This document shows positions 7,045 to 16,700 of a stretch of DNA of 64,000 nucleotides, piece by piece. The translations under genes were made by a program, and so were the position numbers. The notes below the pieces were generated by a model. It was not told the origin of the DNA and did no database searches. It saw nothing but the letters and a program-made list of their open reading frames with translations. This DNA is from CAZNPH01 sp964574985 (GTDB taxonomy: Bacteria; Bacteroidota; Bacteroidia; Bacteroidales; SM23-62). The stretch spans positions 248,001-312,000 of the forward strand of contig CAZNPH010000001.1 in NCBI GenBank assembly GCA_964574985.1, read 5' to 3'. Numbering within the stretch: position 1 is the stretch's first letter; the number at the start of each line of letters is the position of its first letter.

Positions 7045-7506
7045 ATGAAACGCTTATTCATATTACCGGTCCTCCTCCTGTTGTCACTTTCCGCTTTCTC
7101 TCAGATATTCGAAGGAAAAGACGGACGATATTATGCATATCTCAACGAGCCATTCAATGGCACCTATGAAGAATCCTATGACAACGGGAACACAAAACTG
7201 CTTATGAACCTTAAAAACGGACTGGTTAACGGGCAGATCCTTATGTTTTACGTGAACGGGCTCCGTAAAGAAATCAGATCATACAAGGACGGAAAATTCG
7301 ACGGAGAATGGATCAGCTGGAATGAAAAAGGCCATAAGACCGGAGAAGCCCACTACAAAAACGACAAAAAACACGGCAAGTGGTACATATGGGATGACAA
7401 AGGAAATCTCAGGTATGAAATGGAATACGATAACGGGGAAAAGACGGGAACCTGGAAAGTCTTCGATGAAAATCGGAATCTGATCAAGACCATGAATTTT
7501 GACTGA
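7045..7506 (+). CDS. Exported MORN-repeat protein
   Basis: 153 residues with a clean signal peptide (residues 1-19, ending AFSQ). The rest is a series of MORN-type repeats of about 20-23 residues: PFNGTYEESYDNGNTKL, GLVNGQILMFYVNGLRKE, GKFDGEWISWNEKGHK, KKHGKWYIWDDKGN, GEKTGTWKVFDENRN. These resemble YwqK-type proteins sometimes annotated as antitoxins, but no toxin partner is adjacent and the signal peptide argues for a periplasmic or surface role. A strong terminator follows at 7528. It is likely a single-gene unit. Confidence 0.75.
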   Translation: MKRLFILPVLLLLSLSAFSQIFEGKDGRYYAYLNEPFNGTYEESYDNGNTKLLMNLKNGLVNGQILMFYVNGLRKEIRSYKDGKFDGEWISWNEKGHKTGEAHYKNDKKHGKWYIWDDKGNLRYEMEYDNGEKTGTWKVFDENRNLIKTMNFD

Positions 7507-7527
7507 TAATACGTTTTTTCATGGAAA

Positions 7528-7566
7528 CAAAACCGTCAGGTGATGCCCTCCTGACGGTTTTGTTTT
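7528..7566 (+). terminator. Rho-independent terminator after the MORN gene
   Basis: CAAAACCGTCAGG (7528-7540) and CCTGACGGTTTTG (7550-7562) form a perfect 13-bp stem with a 9-nt loop, followed by a T-rich stretch. It separates the MORN gene from the lipoprotein gene. Confidence 0.9.
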
Positions 7567-7614
7567 GTATTGAATATGCCATGAATGAATTGATTTCACT
7601 GAGGTTTCTGCAAT

Positions 7615-7644
7615 TTTGTATTTAAAAAAAAAGTGTTAATTTTA
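7615..7644 (+). promoter_or_regulatory. Possible promoter of the lipoprotein gene
   Basis: TTTG (7615-7618), an 18-nt gap and TAATTTTA (7637-7644), one mismatch from TAnnTTTG. The initiation point would be near 7651, about 39 nt before the ATG at 7690. This location also argues against the longer ORF start at 7633, which would lie inside the promoter. Confidence 0.45.
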
Positions 7645-7689
7645 CTTCAACGAAACACACCATTTACAGACTCATTAAAACAACAACCC

Positions 7690-8613
7690 ATGGGTAAAAC
7701 ACATTTCTTTCCTTTACCTGCCAGTTTTGCTGTAGTCGTTTTCCTGACATTTCTCACAATGGGCTGTGCTTCTGATAAATCCCGTCAGGGCACGGGTGAA
7801 ATTGACCTTGATTCTGCAGAGATCAATGAAGAGCTGAGGGAAAATATTCAAAGTGCAAAACAGATCTTCTATTCCATGCCTTCACCTCTTGAAACAGCCA
7901 TGCTGATCAAAAGTGCAGGAGCCAGTTACAATGAAGATCTGCTCAATCCCGTGGAGAACTCAGCCAACTACACGACCAACAAAAAAATGGCCCTGAATCT
8001 CGGTATTTATACAACCGATCTCAGCTTTGCCAGTCTTTTTGACCAGACACAAACCTCTATCCGGTACATGAATGCAGCCAAGGCCATGGCAGAAGGACTT
8101 GGAATACTGGATGCCATTGACCAGTCTACGGTTGAGCGTCTGGAAGAAAATGTAAACAACCGGGATGTAATCATGAACATTGTATCGGAAACATTCATGA
8201 GTTCGAGCTCTTTTCTGAAAGAGAATGAAAGATCTGCACTGGCTTCCATCGTCCTGGTGGGGGGATGGATAGAAGGTTTGTACATTGCAGGAAATCTGGT
8301 TGAAGGTGCCCCCATTGAAGACAATAAGCTTGTGGAGCGTATTGTGGACCAGAAGCTTTCATTTGACATTGTCATGAACCTGCTCAATGAAAACCGGGAC
8401 CACCCGGATGTATCTTCACTGATTCCTCAGATCACCGACTTGAAAGAATCTTTCGACAAGATAAAGATTACCACATCGAAAATTGAAGTTGTCCCTGATG
8501 AAGAGTCAAACGTAACCGTGCTCAGGTCAGAATCGAAAATTGATATTACCCCCGGAGTATTCAATGAAATTATCAATAAAGTGAAGGTCCTCAGAACAAA
8601 CTTTATTTCTTAA
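7690..8613 (+). CDS. Conserved exported lipoprotein of unknown function
   Basis: 307 residues from ATG 7690. A signal peptide of class II ends in the lipobox-like LTMGC, then a short acidic linker. The mature part is mostly helical by composition (SPLETAMLIKSAGASYNEDLLNPVENSANYTTNKKMALNLGIYTTDLSF), with aromatic and small residues as in similar Bacteroidota lipoproteins I have seen annotated only as hypothetical. No catalytic motif is evident. It is followed 10 nt later by a small secreted protein, so the two are probably co-transcribed. The upstream extension to 7633 is rejected because it would bury the signal peptide. Confidence 0.7.
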   Translation: MGKTHFFPLPASFAVVVFLTFLTMGCASDKSRQGTGEIDLDSAEINEELRENIQSAKQIFYSMPSPLETAMLIKSAGASYNEDLLNPVENSANYTTNKKMALNLGIYTTDLSFASLFDQTQTSIRYMNAAKAMAEGLGILDAIDQSTVERLEENVNNRDVIMNIVSETFMSSSSFLKENERSALASIVLVGGWIEGLYIAGNLVEGAPIEDNKLVERIVDQKLSFDIVMNLLNENRDHPDVSSLIPQITDLKESFDKIKITTSKIEVVPDEESNVTVLRSESKIDITPGVFNEIINKVKVLRTNFIS

Positions 8614-8623
8614 AATCTTCATC

Positions 8624-9067
8624 ATGATGAAAAGAGTCTTTCATTTTTCTCTGATTTTCGCTGTACTTACCTTTCTTCCAATTACATTAAACGCACAATG
8701 CAAAGGTTTCGCCAAAAAGATATGCAAGGTTGAACTGTCACCCTATATCCATGACGGGAACTATCATGCCGCCGTACTGACCATAGGAGAAGAAGCAGAA
8801 TTATACAAAACATTTTACTCCGATACGGATTACAGGATTGCGGTTTGCGGATCCGATGCCTTACCTGAAATTGAATTCCGGGTGATTGATTCTGACAGAA
8901 ATGTGCTTTACAACAACCGGGATAACCAGTACTCAAGGATCTGGGATTTCAGGCTCGAGTCCAGCCAGCAATTGAAGATCTTTGTGAAGGTCCCGCCCGG
9001 CGAAGGACTGCCTGAGGACATCATCAGCGGGTGTGTCGCCATCATGTTCGGCTTCATGGAAAAATAA
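8624..9067 (+). CDS. Small secreted protein of unknown function
   Basis: 147 residues. Residues 1-24 form a signal peptide (FHFSLIFAVLTFLPITLNAQ). The mature part holds Cys residues at CKGFAKKIC, VCGSD and ISGC, and reads as beta-rich (YHAAVLTIGEEAELYKTFY, YRIAVCGSDALPEIEFRVIDSD). No family was recognised. It lies 10 nt after the lipoprotein gene and ends one base from the convergent uvrA stop. The pair with the lipoprotein suggests a shared envelope role; nothing more can be said. Confidence 0.65.
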   Translation: MMKRVFHFSLIFAVLTFLPITLNAQCKGFAKKICKVELSPYIHDGNYHAAVLTIGEEAELYKTFYSDTDYRIAVCGSDALPEIEFRVIDSDRNVLYNNRDNQYSRIWDFRLESSQQLKIFVKVPPGEGLPEDIISGCVAIMFGFMEK

Positions 9068-9068
9068 A

Positions 9069-11876
9069 CTACAGCCTGGCAGCAAGATACTTTCCGGTAT
9101 GTGACCGGCTATTTTTCACAATGTCTTCGGGAGCACCTTCATACACTATATTTCCACCTCCCTTACCTCCTTCCGGCCCCAGATCGATCAGCCAGTCAGC
9201 CGATTTGATCACCTCCAGGTTATGTTCAATCACCACCACCGTATTTCCACGCCTGATCAGCGCATTGAATGATTTCAGAAGTTTCCGGATGTCATGGAAA
9301 TGGAGTCCGGTTGTGGGCTCATCAAACAGAAACAGAACCGGTTGCGCAGTATCCCTGGCCAAAAAGGACGCCAGTTTTACCCGCTGACTCTCCCCCCCGC
9401 TAAGCGTGCTTGAGGACTGGCCCAGTTTAACATACCCCAATCCGACATCAGCCAGGGGCTGTAATTTTTCAGCAATTTTGTTTTCCACATTTTTGCGGAT
9501 TGATCCGAAAAATTCAATGGCCTCATTGACTGTCATTCCCAATATCTGATACACATTTTTTTTCCTGTATCTGATATCCAGGATTTCATCCTTGAATCGT
9601 TTCCCTCCGCATCGTTCACAAATCAGGTTCACATCAGCCATAAATTGCATTTCAACTTTGATGGTTCCTTCTCCCTGACATTCCTCGCAACGGCCTCCCG
9701 GGATATTGAAAGAAAAATGAGATGCTTTCATTTTCTGTGCTTTTGCCGCCGGCTGAGCTGCAAAAAGTCTTCTGATTTCGTCATAGACCTTGAGATAGGT
9801 TGCTGGATTGGAGCGGGAGGATCTACCAATGGGGTTCTGGTCAACCAGTTCCACTCCTGATAATGCATCCAGATCCCCTTCGATCAAATCATGGGCGCCG
9901 GTATGTCCTCCGGCCCCATGATAAATCTTGTTCAGAGCCGGATAAAGCACATCACTGACCAGGGATGATTTTCCGGAACCACTGACACCGGTAACCACGG
10001 TCATGATATCCAGGGGGAATGTAACGTCGATTGATTTCAGGTTGTGTTCCCTGGCTCCCTGTACCCGGATAAACCGGTTCCATTTACGGCGCCCTTCAGG
10101 TACCGGGATCCTCTCTCTTCCGGAAAGATATTTTGCAGTCAGGCCTTCCATATGCCCGTTCAGTTCGTCCGGACTTCCCTGGAATACCACCTCTCCTCCA
10201 TGCCTTCCTGCAGCGGGGCCGATGTCTATAATCTGATCTGCGGAACGGATGATCTCCTCGTCGTGTTCTACTACCAGCACTGTATTCCCCAGGGTCTTCA
10301 AACCCTTCAAAACATTTATCAATAAGTGATTATCCCTGGGATGGAGCCCGATACTGGGTTCATCCAGAATATATAAAGAGCCCACCAGACTGCTTCCCAG
10401 TGATGTAGCCAGATTGATCCGTTGAGCCTCACCCCCGGATAATGTGGAGGAAAGCCGGTTCAGGGTAAGATAGTCCAGTCCCACGCCAAGCAAATACTTC
10501 AGGCGGAAAGTGATTTCATCGAAAATACGACCTGCAACATCACGATCATGTTTATTCGGCTTTAAATGAATAAAAAAAGCATACAATTCATCAATGGGCA
10601 TCAATACGAGATCTGTTATGCTTTTGTTTTTGATTGTAACATAAGAGACCTCCTTTTTCAGGCGTGTTCCTTTACATTCCGGGCAAACGGTTTTACCTCT
10701 GTACCTGCTCAGCATAACCCTGTACTGGATTTTGTATTTCTTTTTTTCCAGATACCTGAAGAAGGCATTCAATCCCCTGAAATAACGATTTCCTTTCCAC
10801 AGCAACTCTTTCTGGGCGGGGGTTAACCGGCAGTATGGCTTGTGTACGGGAAACCCGAATTTGTCCGCATTGTAAAGCAACCGGTCTTTCCATTTGCGCA
10901 TTTTCTCTCCCTTCCAGCAAACAATGGCATCCCCGAATACCGACAATTGCTTGTTGGGGACCACAATATCCTCATCAATGCCGATGATCTTGCCATATCC
11001 TTCACACCTGGGACATGCACCCAAAGGATTGTTGAAGCTGAACATATGGACCGTGGGCTCTTCAAACATCATCCCATCTGCCTCAAAACTTCCGGAAAAT
11101 ATTTCCTGATCGGTTTTTCCGTTGTTAAAGGATTGAACGATGCATTTTCCCCTGCCCAATCCAAAAGCTGTCTGCACAGAATCGGCACAACGGGCTTTCA
11201 TATCTTCATCATTTTCCGTCTTGATCCTGTCCACGATGATGTTGCAGCAATCCTTAATTTTTATGGCTTCCTTTCCGGCAAGCAGGTCATCGACATGAAA
11301 AATGGCTCCCTCCGTATTTTCCAGCCGGGTGATGCCTTGCTTTGACAAGAGTTCCAACTGCTCTGAAAAAGGCCGTTTTTTATCAAAATGGAAAGGAGCA
11401 AGGATGATAACCCGGGTTCCCTTTTTCAGGGACAAGGTATAATTCACAACATCGGAAATCGTATGTCTTTTGACCAGACGGCCCGATTTCGGAGAATACG
11501 TTTTTCCGATCCGGGCATACAGCAGCTTCAGATAATCGTATATCTCCGTGGAAGTGCCTACGGTGGACCTCGGACTTCTTGTATTTACTTTCTGTTCAAT
11601 GGCAATGGCAGGAGGGATCCCCCTGATATATTCGACATCGGGTTTGTTCATCCTGCCCAGAAATTGCCTGGCATAGGAAGAAAGGCTTTCCACATACCTT
11701 CTTTGTCCTTCCGCGTATAATGTATCAAATGCAAGTGAAGATTTCCCCGAACCTGAAAGACCGGTGATCACTACAAAACGGTTCCGGGGGATGGCTACAT
11801 CGATGTTTTTGAGATTGTGTACCCTGGCACCTTTTATAAATATATGATTATTAATATTTTTTGCATAACTTGGCAT
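9069..11876 (-). CDS. uvrA: Excinuclease ABC subunit A
   Basis: 935 residues, the family length. It scans DNA for bulky lesions in nucleotide excision repair, as a dimer with UvrB. Two ABC ATPase halves: Walker A GLSGSGKSSLAFDTLYAEGQ and signature LSGGEAQRINLA with LDEPSIGLHP in the first half; GVSGSGKSSLVSDVLYP, LSGGESQRVKLA and FDEPTTGLH in the second. Zinc-binding Cys pairs are visible in GACPRCEGYGK, VCPECKG, GRCEECQGEGT and CERCGGKRF. UvrB and UvrC are not in the window. It is transcribed alone, convergent with the small secreted protein gene (1-nt gap) and divergent from the sigma factor gene. Confidence 0.97.
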   Translation of the reverse strand: MPSYAKNINNHIFIKGARVHNLKNIDVAIPRNRFVVITGLSGSGKSSLAFDTLYAEGQRRYVESLSSYARQFLGRMNKPDVEYIRGIPPAIAIEQKVNTRSPRSTVGTSTEIYDYLKLLYARIGKTYSPKSGRLVKRHTISDVVNYTLSLKKGTRVIILAPFHFDKKRPFSEQLELLSKQGITRLENTEGAIFHVDDLLAGKEAIKIKDCCNIIVDRIKTENDEDMKARCADSVQTAFGLGRGKCIVQSFNNGKTDQEIFSGSFEADGMMFEEPTVHMFSFNNPLGACPRCEGYGKIIGIDEDIVVPNKQLSVFGDAIVCWKGEKMRKWKDRLLYNADKFGFPVHKPYCRLTPAQKELLWKGNRYFRGLNAFFRYLEKKKYKIQYRVMLSRYRGKTVCPECKGTRLKKEVSYVTIKNKSITDLVLMPIDELYAFFIHLKPNKHDRDVAGRIFDEITFRLKYLLGVGLDYLTLNRLSSTLSGGEAQRINLATSLGSSLVGSLYILDEPSIGLHPRDNHLLINVLKGLKTLGNTVLVVEHDEEIIRSADQIIDIGPAAGRHGGEVVFQGSPDELNGHMEGLTAKYLSGRERIPVPEGRRKWNRFIRVQGAREHNLKSIDVTFPLDIMTVVTGVSGSGKSSLVSDVLYPALNKIYHGAGGHTGAHDLIEGDLDALSGVELVDQNPIGRSSRSNPATYLKVYDEIRRLFAAQPAAKAQKMKASHFSFNIPGGRCEECQGEGTIKVEMQFMADVNLICERCGGKRFKDEILDIRYRKKNVYQILGMTVNEAIEFFGSIRKNVENKIAEKLQPLADVGLGYVKLGQSSSTLSGGESQRVKLASFLARDTAQPVLFLFDEPTTGLHFHDIRKLLKSFNALIRRGNTVVVIEHNLEVIKSADWLIDLGPEGGKGGGNIVYEGAPEDIVKNSRSHTGKYLAARL

Positions 11877-12061
11877 AAATTTTGTTTTGTTTTTGTGCAG
11901 TCTTTAACTTTTTTTAACCAATTTTCAAAAGTAATGTTTTTTGGATTATGATATAATTTGTATTACTTGGTAAAAATTTCACAGCCAATATAAAAACCAA
12001 AACAAGAGGAGGACTGCCTATAGAAAATTTTACACCTGAATCATTAAAAACGGAGGTGGTT

Positions 12062-12655
12062 TTGAAAACACGTGAATTAACAGACCAGGAACTGGTCAGG
12101 AAATTCGTTGAAGAAAATGATAAATCGAGCATTCAAAAGCTTATCAACCGGTATAAAAACAAGGTTTATACATATATTATACTACTCGTTAAAAACCAAC
12201 ACCTTGCCGAAGATATCTTTCAGGACACCTTCATCAAGGTTATCAATTCACTTTTGGCTGGCAAATACAAGGATACCGGCCGTTTCGTTTCCTGGGTGAT
12301 CAGAATAGCCCATAACCTGGTCATTGATCATTACCGGAAGGAAAAGCAGATCAATACCCTTTCAAATGATGATTATGAAGCAGATATTTTTAATTCCAAA
12401 AAATTTTCGGATTCCAACATAGAAGATTATCTGGTCGATGACCAAATCAACCGCGATGTTCGTTCATTGATCGATGAACTTCCCGAAGACCAGAAACAGG
12501 TAATACTTCTTCGTCATTACGGCGGATTGAGCTTCAAGGAAATCGCCGAACAAACAGATGTCAGCATAAACACAGCCCTGGGAAGAATGCGCTACGCACT
12601 GATCAATCTCCGAAAATTGATCAGGAAAAAAGAACTGAATCTGACCCGGTCATAA
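12062..12655 (+). CDS. ECF-type RNA polymerase sigma factor
   Basis: About 197 residues. Region 2 is seen around residues 10-95 (LVRKFVEENDKSSIQKLINRY, LAEDIFQDTFIKV, RFVSWVIRIAHNLVIDHYRK) and region 4 around 130-185 (LPEDQKQVILLRHYGG, SFKEIAEQTDVSINTALGRMRYAL). There is no ATG at the N-terminus: GTG at 12056 or TTG at 12062 are candidates. TTG is preferred because a GGAGG sequence (12052-12056) lies 5 nt upstream; this is unusual for Bacteroidota. No transmembrane anti-sigma gene follows; instead a hairpin and a small acidic protein gene do. The sigma target is unknown. Confidence 0.92.
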   Translation: MKTRELTDQELVRKFVEENDKSSIQKLINRYKNKVYTYIILLVKNQHLAEDIFQDTFIKVINSLLAGKYKDTGRFVSWVIRIAHNLVIDHYRKEKQINTLSNDDYEADIFNSKKFSDSNIEDYLVDDQINRDVRSLIDELPEDQKQVILLRHYGGLSFKEIAEQTDVSINTALGRMRYALINLRKLIRKKELNLTRS

Positions 12656-12699
12656 AATCATCCTGACAGAGCACTTGTCCGGTTTGACCATACATTTAT

Positions 12700-12728
12700 C
12701 CCTGCCGGCAATAATATTTGCCGCAGGG
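12700..12728 (+). promoter_or_regulatory. Hairpin between sigma factor and small acidic gene
   Basis: CCCTG-C-CGGCAA pairs with TTGCCG-CAGGG, 11 bp with a single bulged C and a 5-6 nt AT-rich loop. No T-run follows, so it is not a classical terminator. It ends 13 nt before an ATG (12742) and may be an RNA processing or stability element, or a partial terminator for the sigma gene. Confidence 0.5.
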
Positions 12729-12768
12729 AACCGTTTGAAATATGTATTTATCAAACTTTATCCGGCCT

Positions 12769-12969
12769 ATGGACAAGAATTCTACCCTGCTCTATATGAT
12801 CAACAACCTGGAATCACCCGGAGAAGACTTCTTCCTGCTTGACGATCTATTCGCACCGGACAACAATGATTACCAGGAGATCAGAACATATCTGGATGAG
12901 CATGAACAGGAAGTGGATCCGGTCATTGTAAAAAACCTTCTGGATATTGTCCGGCTTCAGGGAGCGTAA
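12769..12969 (+). CDS. Small acidic protein downstream of the sigma factor
   Basis: 66 residues from ATG 12769 (MDKNSTLLYM) or 75 from ATG 12742. Strongly acidic (EDFFLLDDLFAPDNNDYQEIRTYLDEHEQEVD) with no signal or membrane segment. No family was recognised. Its place directly behind a sigma factor, with no membrane anti-sigma gene, makes a small cytoplasmic regulator of that sigma factor possible, but this is only context. Confidence 0.6.
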   Translation: MDKNSTLLYMINNLESPGEDFFLLDDLFAPDNNDYQEIRTYLDEHEQEVDPVIVKNLLDIVRLQGA

Positions 12970-12986
12970 GCTCCGTTTCCAGGTTT

Positions 12987-13709
12987 TTATTTTGACTGCC
13001 GGTTCAGCATGTTCATATAACAGCACACCATGATCCCGGCGGTTTCGGTCCGGTAACGGTATGGGCCGAGATTGATTATCCGGAATTGGTTTTCCCTGGC
13101 CGTTGCGATCTCTCCATCTGAAAAATCTCCTTCGGGCCCGATCATACAGGTCAGCTCACCTGCAAATTTATCCAGTCCGCATTTCCTTATGTCTTCACCG
13201 GAAGCATGTGCCAGCATTTTCTGCCCAACAGACCGGTTTTTCACAAATTCAGCGAATGTGCTGTTTTTTTCGATAACCGGCAGCCATGCACGGCCCGATT
13301 GTTTCATGGCCGATATCATAACTTTTTCAGACCGGTCTTTTTTTATGATTCTGCGCTCAGAACGCTCACAAATAACGGGATGAATCGAATGAACACCTAT
13401 CTCAACGGCCTTTTCGAGGAACCATTCAAAACGATCTGCACGTTTGGGAGGGGCGATGGCAATATTCAGTGCAGGTCCGTCCGGGGTCTTTTCAAATGTT
13501 CTTGCATTCACTTCAAGCAAACATCCCCTGATGTCGGTTTTTTTGATCACTGCGGCATAATGCCCGCCCTGCCCGTCTACGAACCGGACCGGATCCCCTT
13601 TCTGCTTTCTGAGTACTTTCAGGCAATGCCATGATTCTTCCCCGGAAAGAACAGCCACATTCCCGTCAACCGCCGGACAATAAAAGATCCGGGCATCCTT
13701 TTGCATCAT
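12987..13709 (-). CDS. rsmE: 16S rRNA (uracil-1498-N3)-methyltransferase
   Basis: Methylates U1498 of 16S rRNA with SAM. 240 residues, the normal size. An N-terminal PUA-like part (residues 1-70, HCLKVLRKQKGDPVRFVDGQGG) precedes the SPOUT domain. Typical RsmE motifs: PPKRADRFEWFLEKAVEIGV, CERSERR, MKQSGRAWLPVI, MIGPEGDFSDGEI and INLGPYRYRTETAGI, the last forming the trefoil-knot SAM site. It lies 6 nt downstream of the giant exported protein gene on the same strand, so the two may be co-transcribed. Confidence 0.94.
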   Translation of the reverse strand: MMQKDARIFYCPAVDGNVAVLSGEESWHCLKVLRKQKGDPVRFVDGQGGHYAAVIKKTDIRGCLLEVNARTFEKTPDGPALNIAIAPPKRADRFEWFLEKAVEIGVHSIHPVICERSERRIIKKDRSEKVMISAMKQSGRAWLPVIEKNSTFAEFVKNRSVGQKMLAHASGEDIRKCGLDKFAGELTCMIGPEGDFSDGEIATARENQFRIINLGPYRYRTETAGIMVCCYMNMLNRQSK

Positions 13710-13715
13710 ATTCGA

Positions 13716-16700
13716 TTAGGGTTCCGGTTCCGTTTCCGTTTCCATTTCTTCTGTAAATCTTCTGAGAAACAACTGCCTTTTTCGCTGGGTGGCCACAACA
13801 TAAACGTAAGGCACTTCCCGGCGGCTGGTTTTTAGTTTCCTTTTTCTCGTCTTGATCCCGGCTATGATGCCATTGTACATCCTGTTGGATGAGGAAGTCT
13901 GCATAACCCCCCGCGTGTATCCAAAATAATACCAGTGGCGTCCGTCGGGTTTCAGATAGATATCCAGCTGATCTCCCGCCCTTTTTTTGGTAAGCTCCAC
14001 ATATCCGTCTGCCATTTTGTTTATCTGGACAGTACCGATGCTTCCCACACCTATTTTCCCGTAATTCCTGTATGAACTGGTTTCTGTATTCCACCGCAGT
14101 TTTACTTTGTTCAGAAAAAGGGTATGTACCAATTCCGGGGGAGTGGCCGAATAAGTACCGTACAGACTTAATTCGGCATTCAGTTTTTCTGCATTTTCCT
14201 TCCCCACCAGTTCAGCCATTCCTTTCTGATACGCCTGATCCGAAAGGTCAAAACCTTCCAGTCCCGGCAAACTGTCAAGTTCCCCGGCCATCAGGTCAAG
14301 TGCTTCCTCCGATATAAAAAAGTCAAGGGCAATCATGGTTTCCAGTTCCGAATGATCTTCGGGAATATCATAACGGATATTGCCCACGGTCCGCATCCTG
14401 ACCTGACCAAGCCGGAGTCCCAGAGATATGTTGCCTTCCCCTGTGATAACACATGGTTTTCTTTCCAGAACCAGCAGATTACCGGTTTGGTTTTCATCCA
14501 TGATCTTTTCCCTGGATGAGATTTTGTATTCTCCGGTTTCCTTATCATAGTAGAGGAATCCGCCGGCATTGATGATCGCCCGGTCACTGGCGAGTCTTTT
14601 CCTTGAAAAGAAAGCAGGGTAAATATGTGAGGAATCTGCTGTAATATACAAACCTGCCCTGATGTATTCCATATTAATATCCCTGGGTTCACCGGAAACC
14701 GGAATAAATATCTCTTCGGGATCGATCATGGATTCAAAATAGAACCACCGGTGATTTAAAGATTCACATTGGTGTTTCAATCTGACCGCACCATGGAAGG
14801 TGAAAAATTGCTGACCGGCAAAGGCAAAAACCTTTCCCTGGTAATCATAAAAGGGACTGAGCGTAAACTCCTTGGTTTCAGGAATGATTCCTTCGGCATA
14901 TGTTGACAGATCATCATCGGGTTTGATCAGATCAAAATGAATGGTTTGCTTTGCTCCTGTCTCATCAATGTAATCATGGTCCCCCGACCCCTGATATGCA
15001 TTCCTGCCCCGGATGTTTACAGTGGCATTGCAGAAGTTCAGCGTTCGGTTAAGTGTATCAGCGGTAATCTGTGAACCGGTCATCTCGCCCATCACTGCAT
15101 TCTTGTCCACAAATACTTTTCCGTCCTTCGGATAAACAAATGCATCAGCCACCCGGATATGCCTGACACCGGATGCATCGATTACATTGTCGCGGTAATT
15201 GTATATGGCCAGGGGAGAAACAAATCGCAATGAGTCCTGCGCAGGGTCAATGGAGATAAATTCAGCTCCCGCATAGGGAGCATCTTCCCCGGAAGGCGAA
15301 ATATCCGGTTCTTCCTCAGTTTCAATACCCATTGAAAGTTCCTTTTTCTCCATATTCCACCGGAAAAAACGGATATGACTTATGTATTTGTTTTCAGGAA
15401 ATTCAACAAGCGTAAAATCCTGGTTGGTGTTGAATGATCCGGAACCGGAATCAAAGTCCACATGAGCATTGATATTGTCTGTGATCAAAGCATAACCGTC
15501 GGTATACAGGGATTTCAGTTTGAAGTCCGCCGTATCCGAATCAAATTGATCGGCCCGGAAGGAAAAGAGGTCGGATTCGAAAACCGAATTGATCAGATCC
15601 AATGTACCGGAACCTGTCAGACCGGCAGAAGACAGCACAAGCTCTCCTTCAAGAAATGAACTGTCATTAAAAACGGTGAACGGTTTTTCCCCCTGACTTG
15701 TTAACAGCTGGTCTTCATAAGGATACCATATAATACTGTTGTTGCTGGAAGCAACAAATGGAAACTGCCTTCCGGTTTCCGTTTTTTTTATCCGGAAACT
15801 TCTGGTTTCTGCAAAGAGGGAATCGGGATGGAAAGTGCAATCTTCCGTTTCACTGTTCGAAGCAAGGTATTCCAGCTTACCCCTGCCCTTCAATCCGCGG
15901 TTACTCATTTCAATATAATCATAAAACCTGCCCCTTTCTGAATATACGGGAACACCTTCAGGAGGCACCATATATTTAAAGCCCAGTGAATTATCCTCCT
16001 GAAGCACCAGGGTTTGTTCCATGTCGGGTATTATTCCCGCGGAAACGAACTCTCCTTTCAACTGAAGTCCTCTTTTTGAGAAGTTATCCAGACTGTCAAA
16101 TGAGAAGGGATAGATTTCAAAATAGAATTTGTCTTTTTTGTAAACTCCATTTTGAATCCCGGGATCATCATAATAAACAAATGAATTCTCCTTGCTGATA
16201 AATTCCGGATACCTTGGAAGATCTTTGAGACCCGATTTGTTTTCCGGATCATCGATCAATAATTCTCCGGTCATGTCCTGAATGATATTCCGGACATTTA
16301 CCAGAAGGGCACGCCCATAGCTGTCCAGTTCCTCAGACTTTGCCTTAATGCTCAGAGAATCAATATCCTGCAGATTCAATCGAAAACCCTCGTAATCAAA
16401 AAAGAAATTGTTGCCATAAAAAGTAAACAAACCGGCATCGATCATTCCGTTGAACTGGAAATTTCTGTTCCTTTTCAACACCAGCGTTTCCTCTTCCGGA
16501 TAGATCACTACATACTGGGCATTGCTCAACCGGATATCAGAAACACCGAAAATGGTTATATCCAGATTGCTGAGGTCTAGTCTGGCATTTTCCCGGGATG
16601 AACCAACCTCCGATGCCAGATTGATCACATCATAATCAATATACCCCACACTGGCATAAATATAATCGTACATTTTCTGTCTCACGGTGGCCATGTCTGT

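Noticed and set aside
7633..7689. Longer start for the lipoprotein gene
   Set aside because: It would place 19 residues before the signal peptide and overlap the likely -7 element.
11926..11933. TACTTTTG on the minus strand as a uvrA promoter
   Set aside because: The -7 box fits but no -33 box lies at 19-21 nt; too weak to list as a feature.
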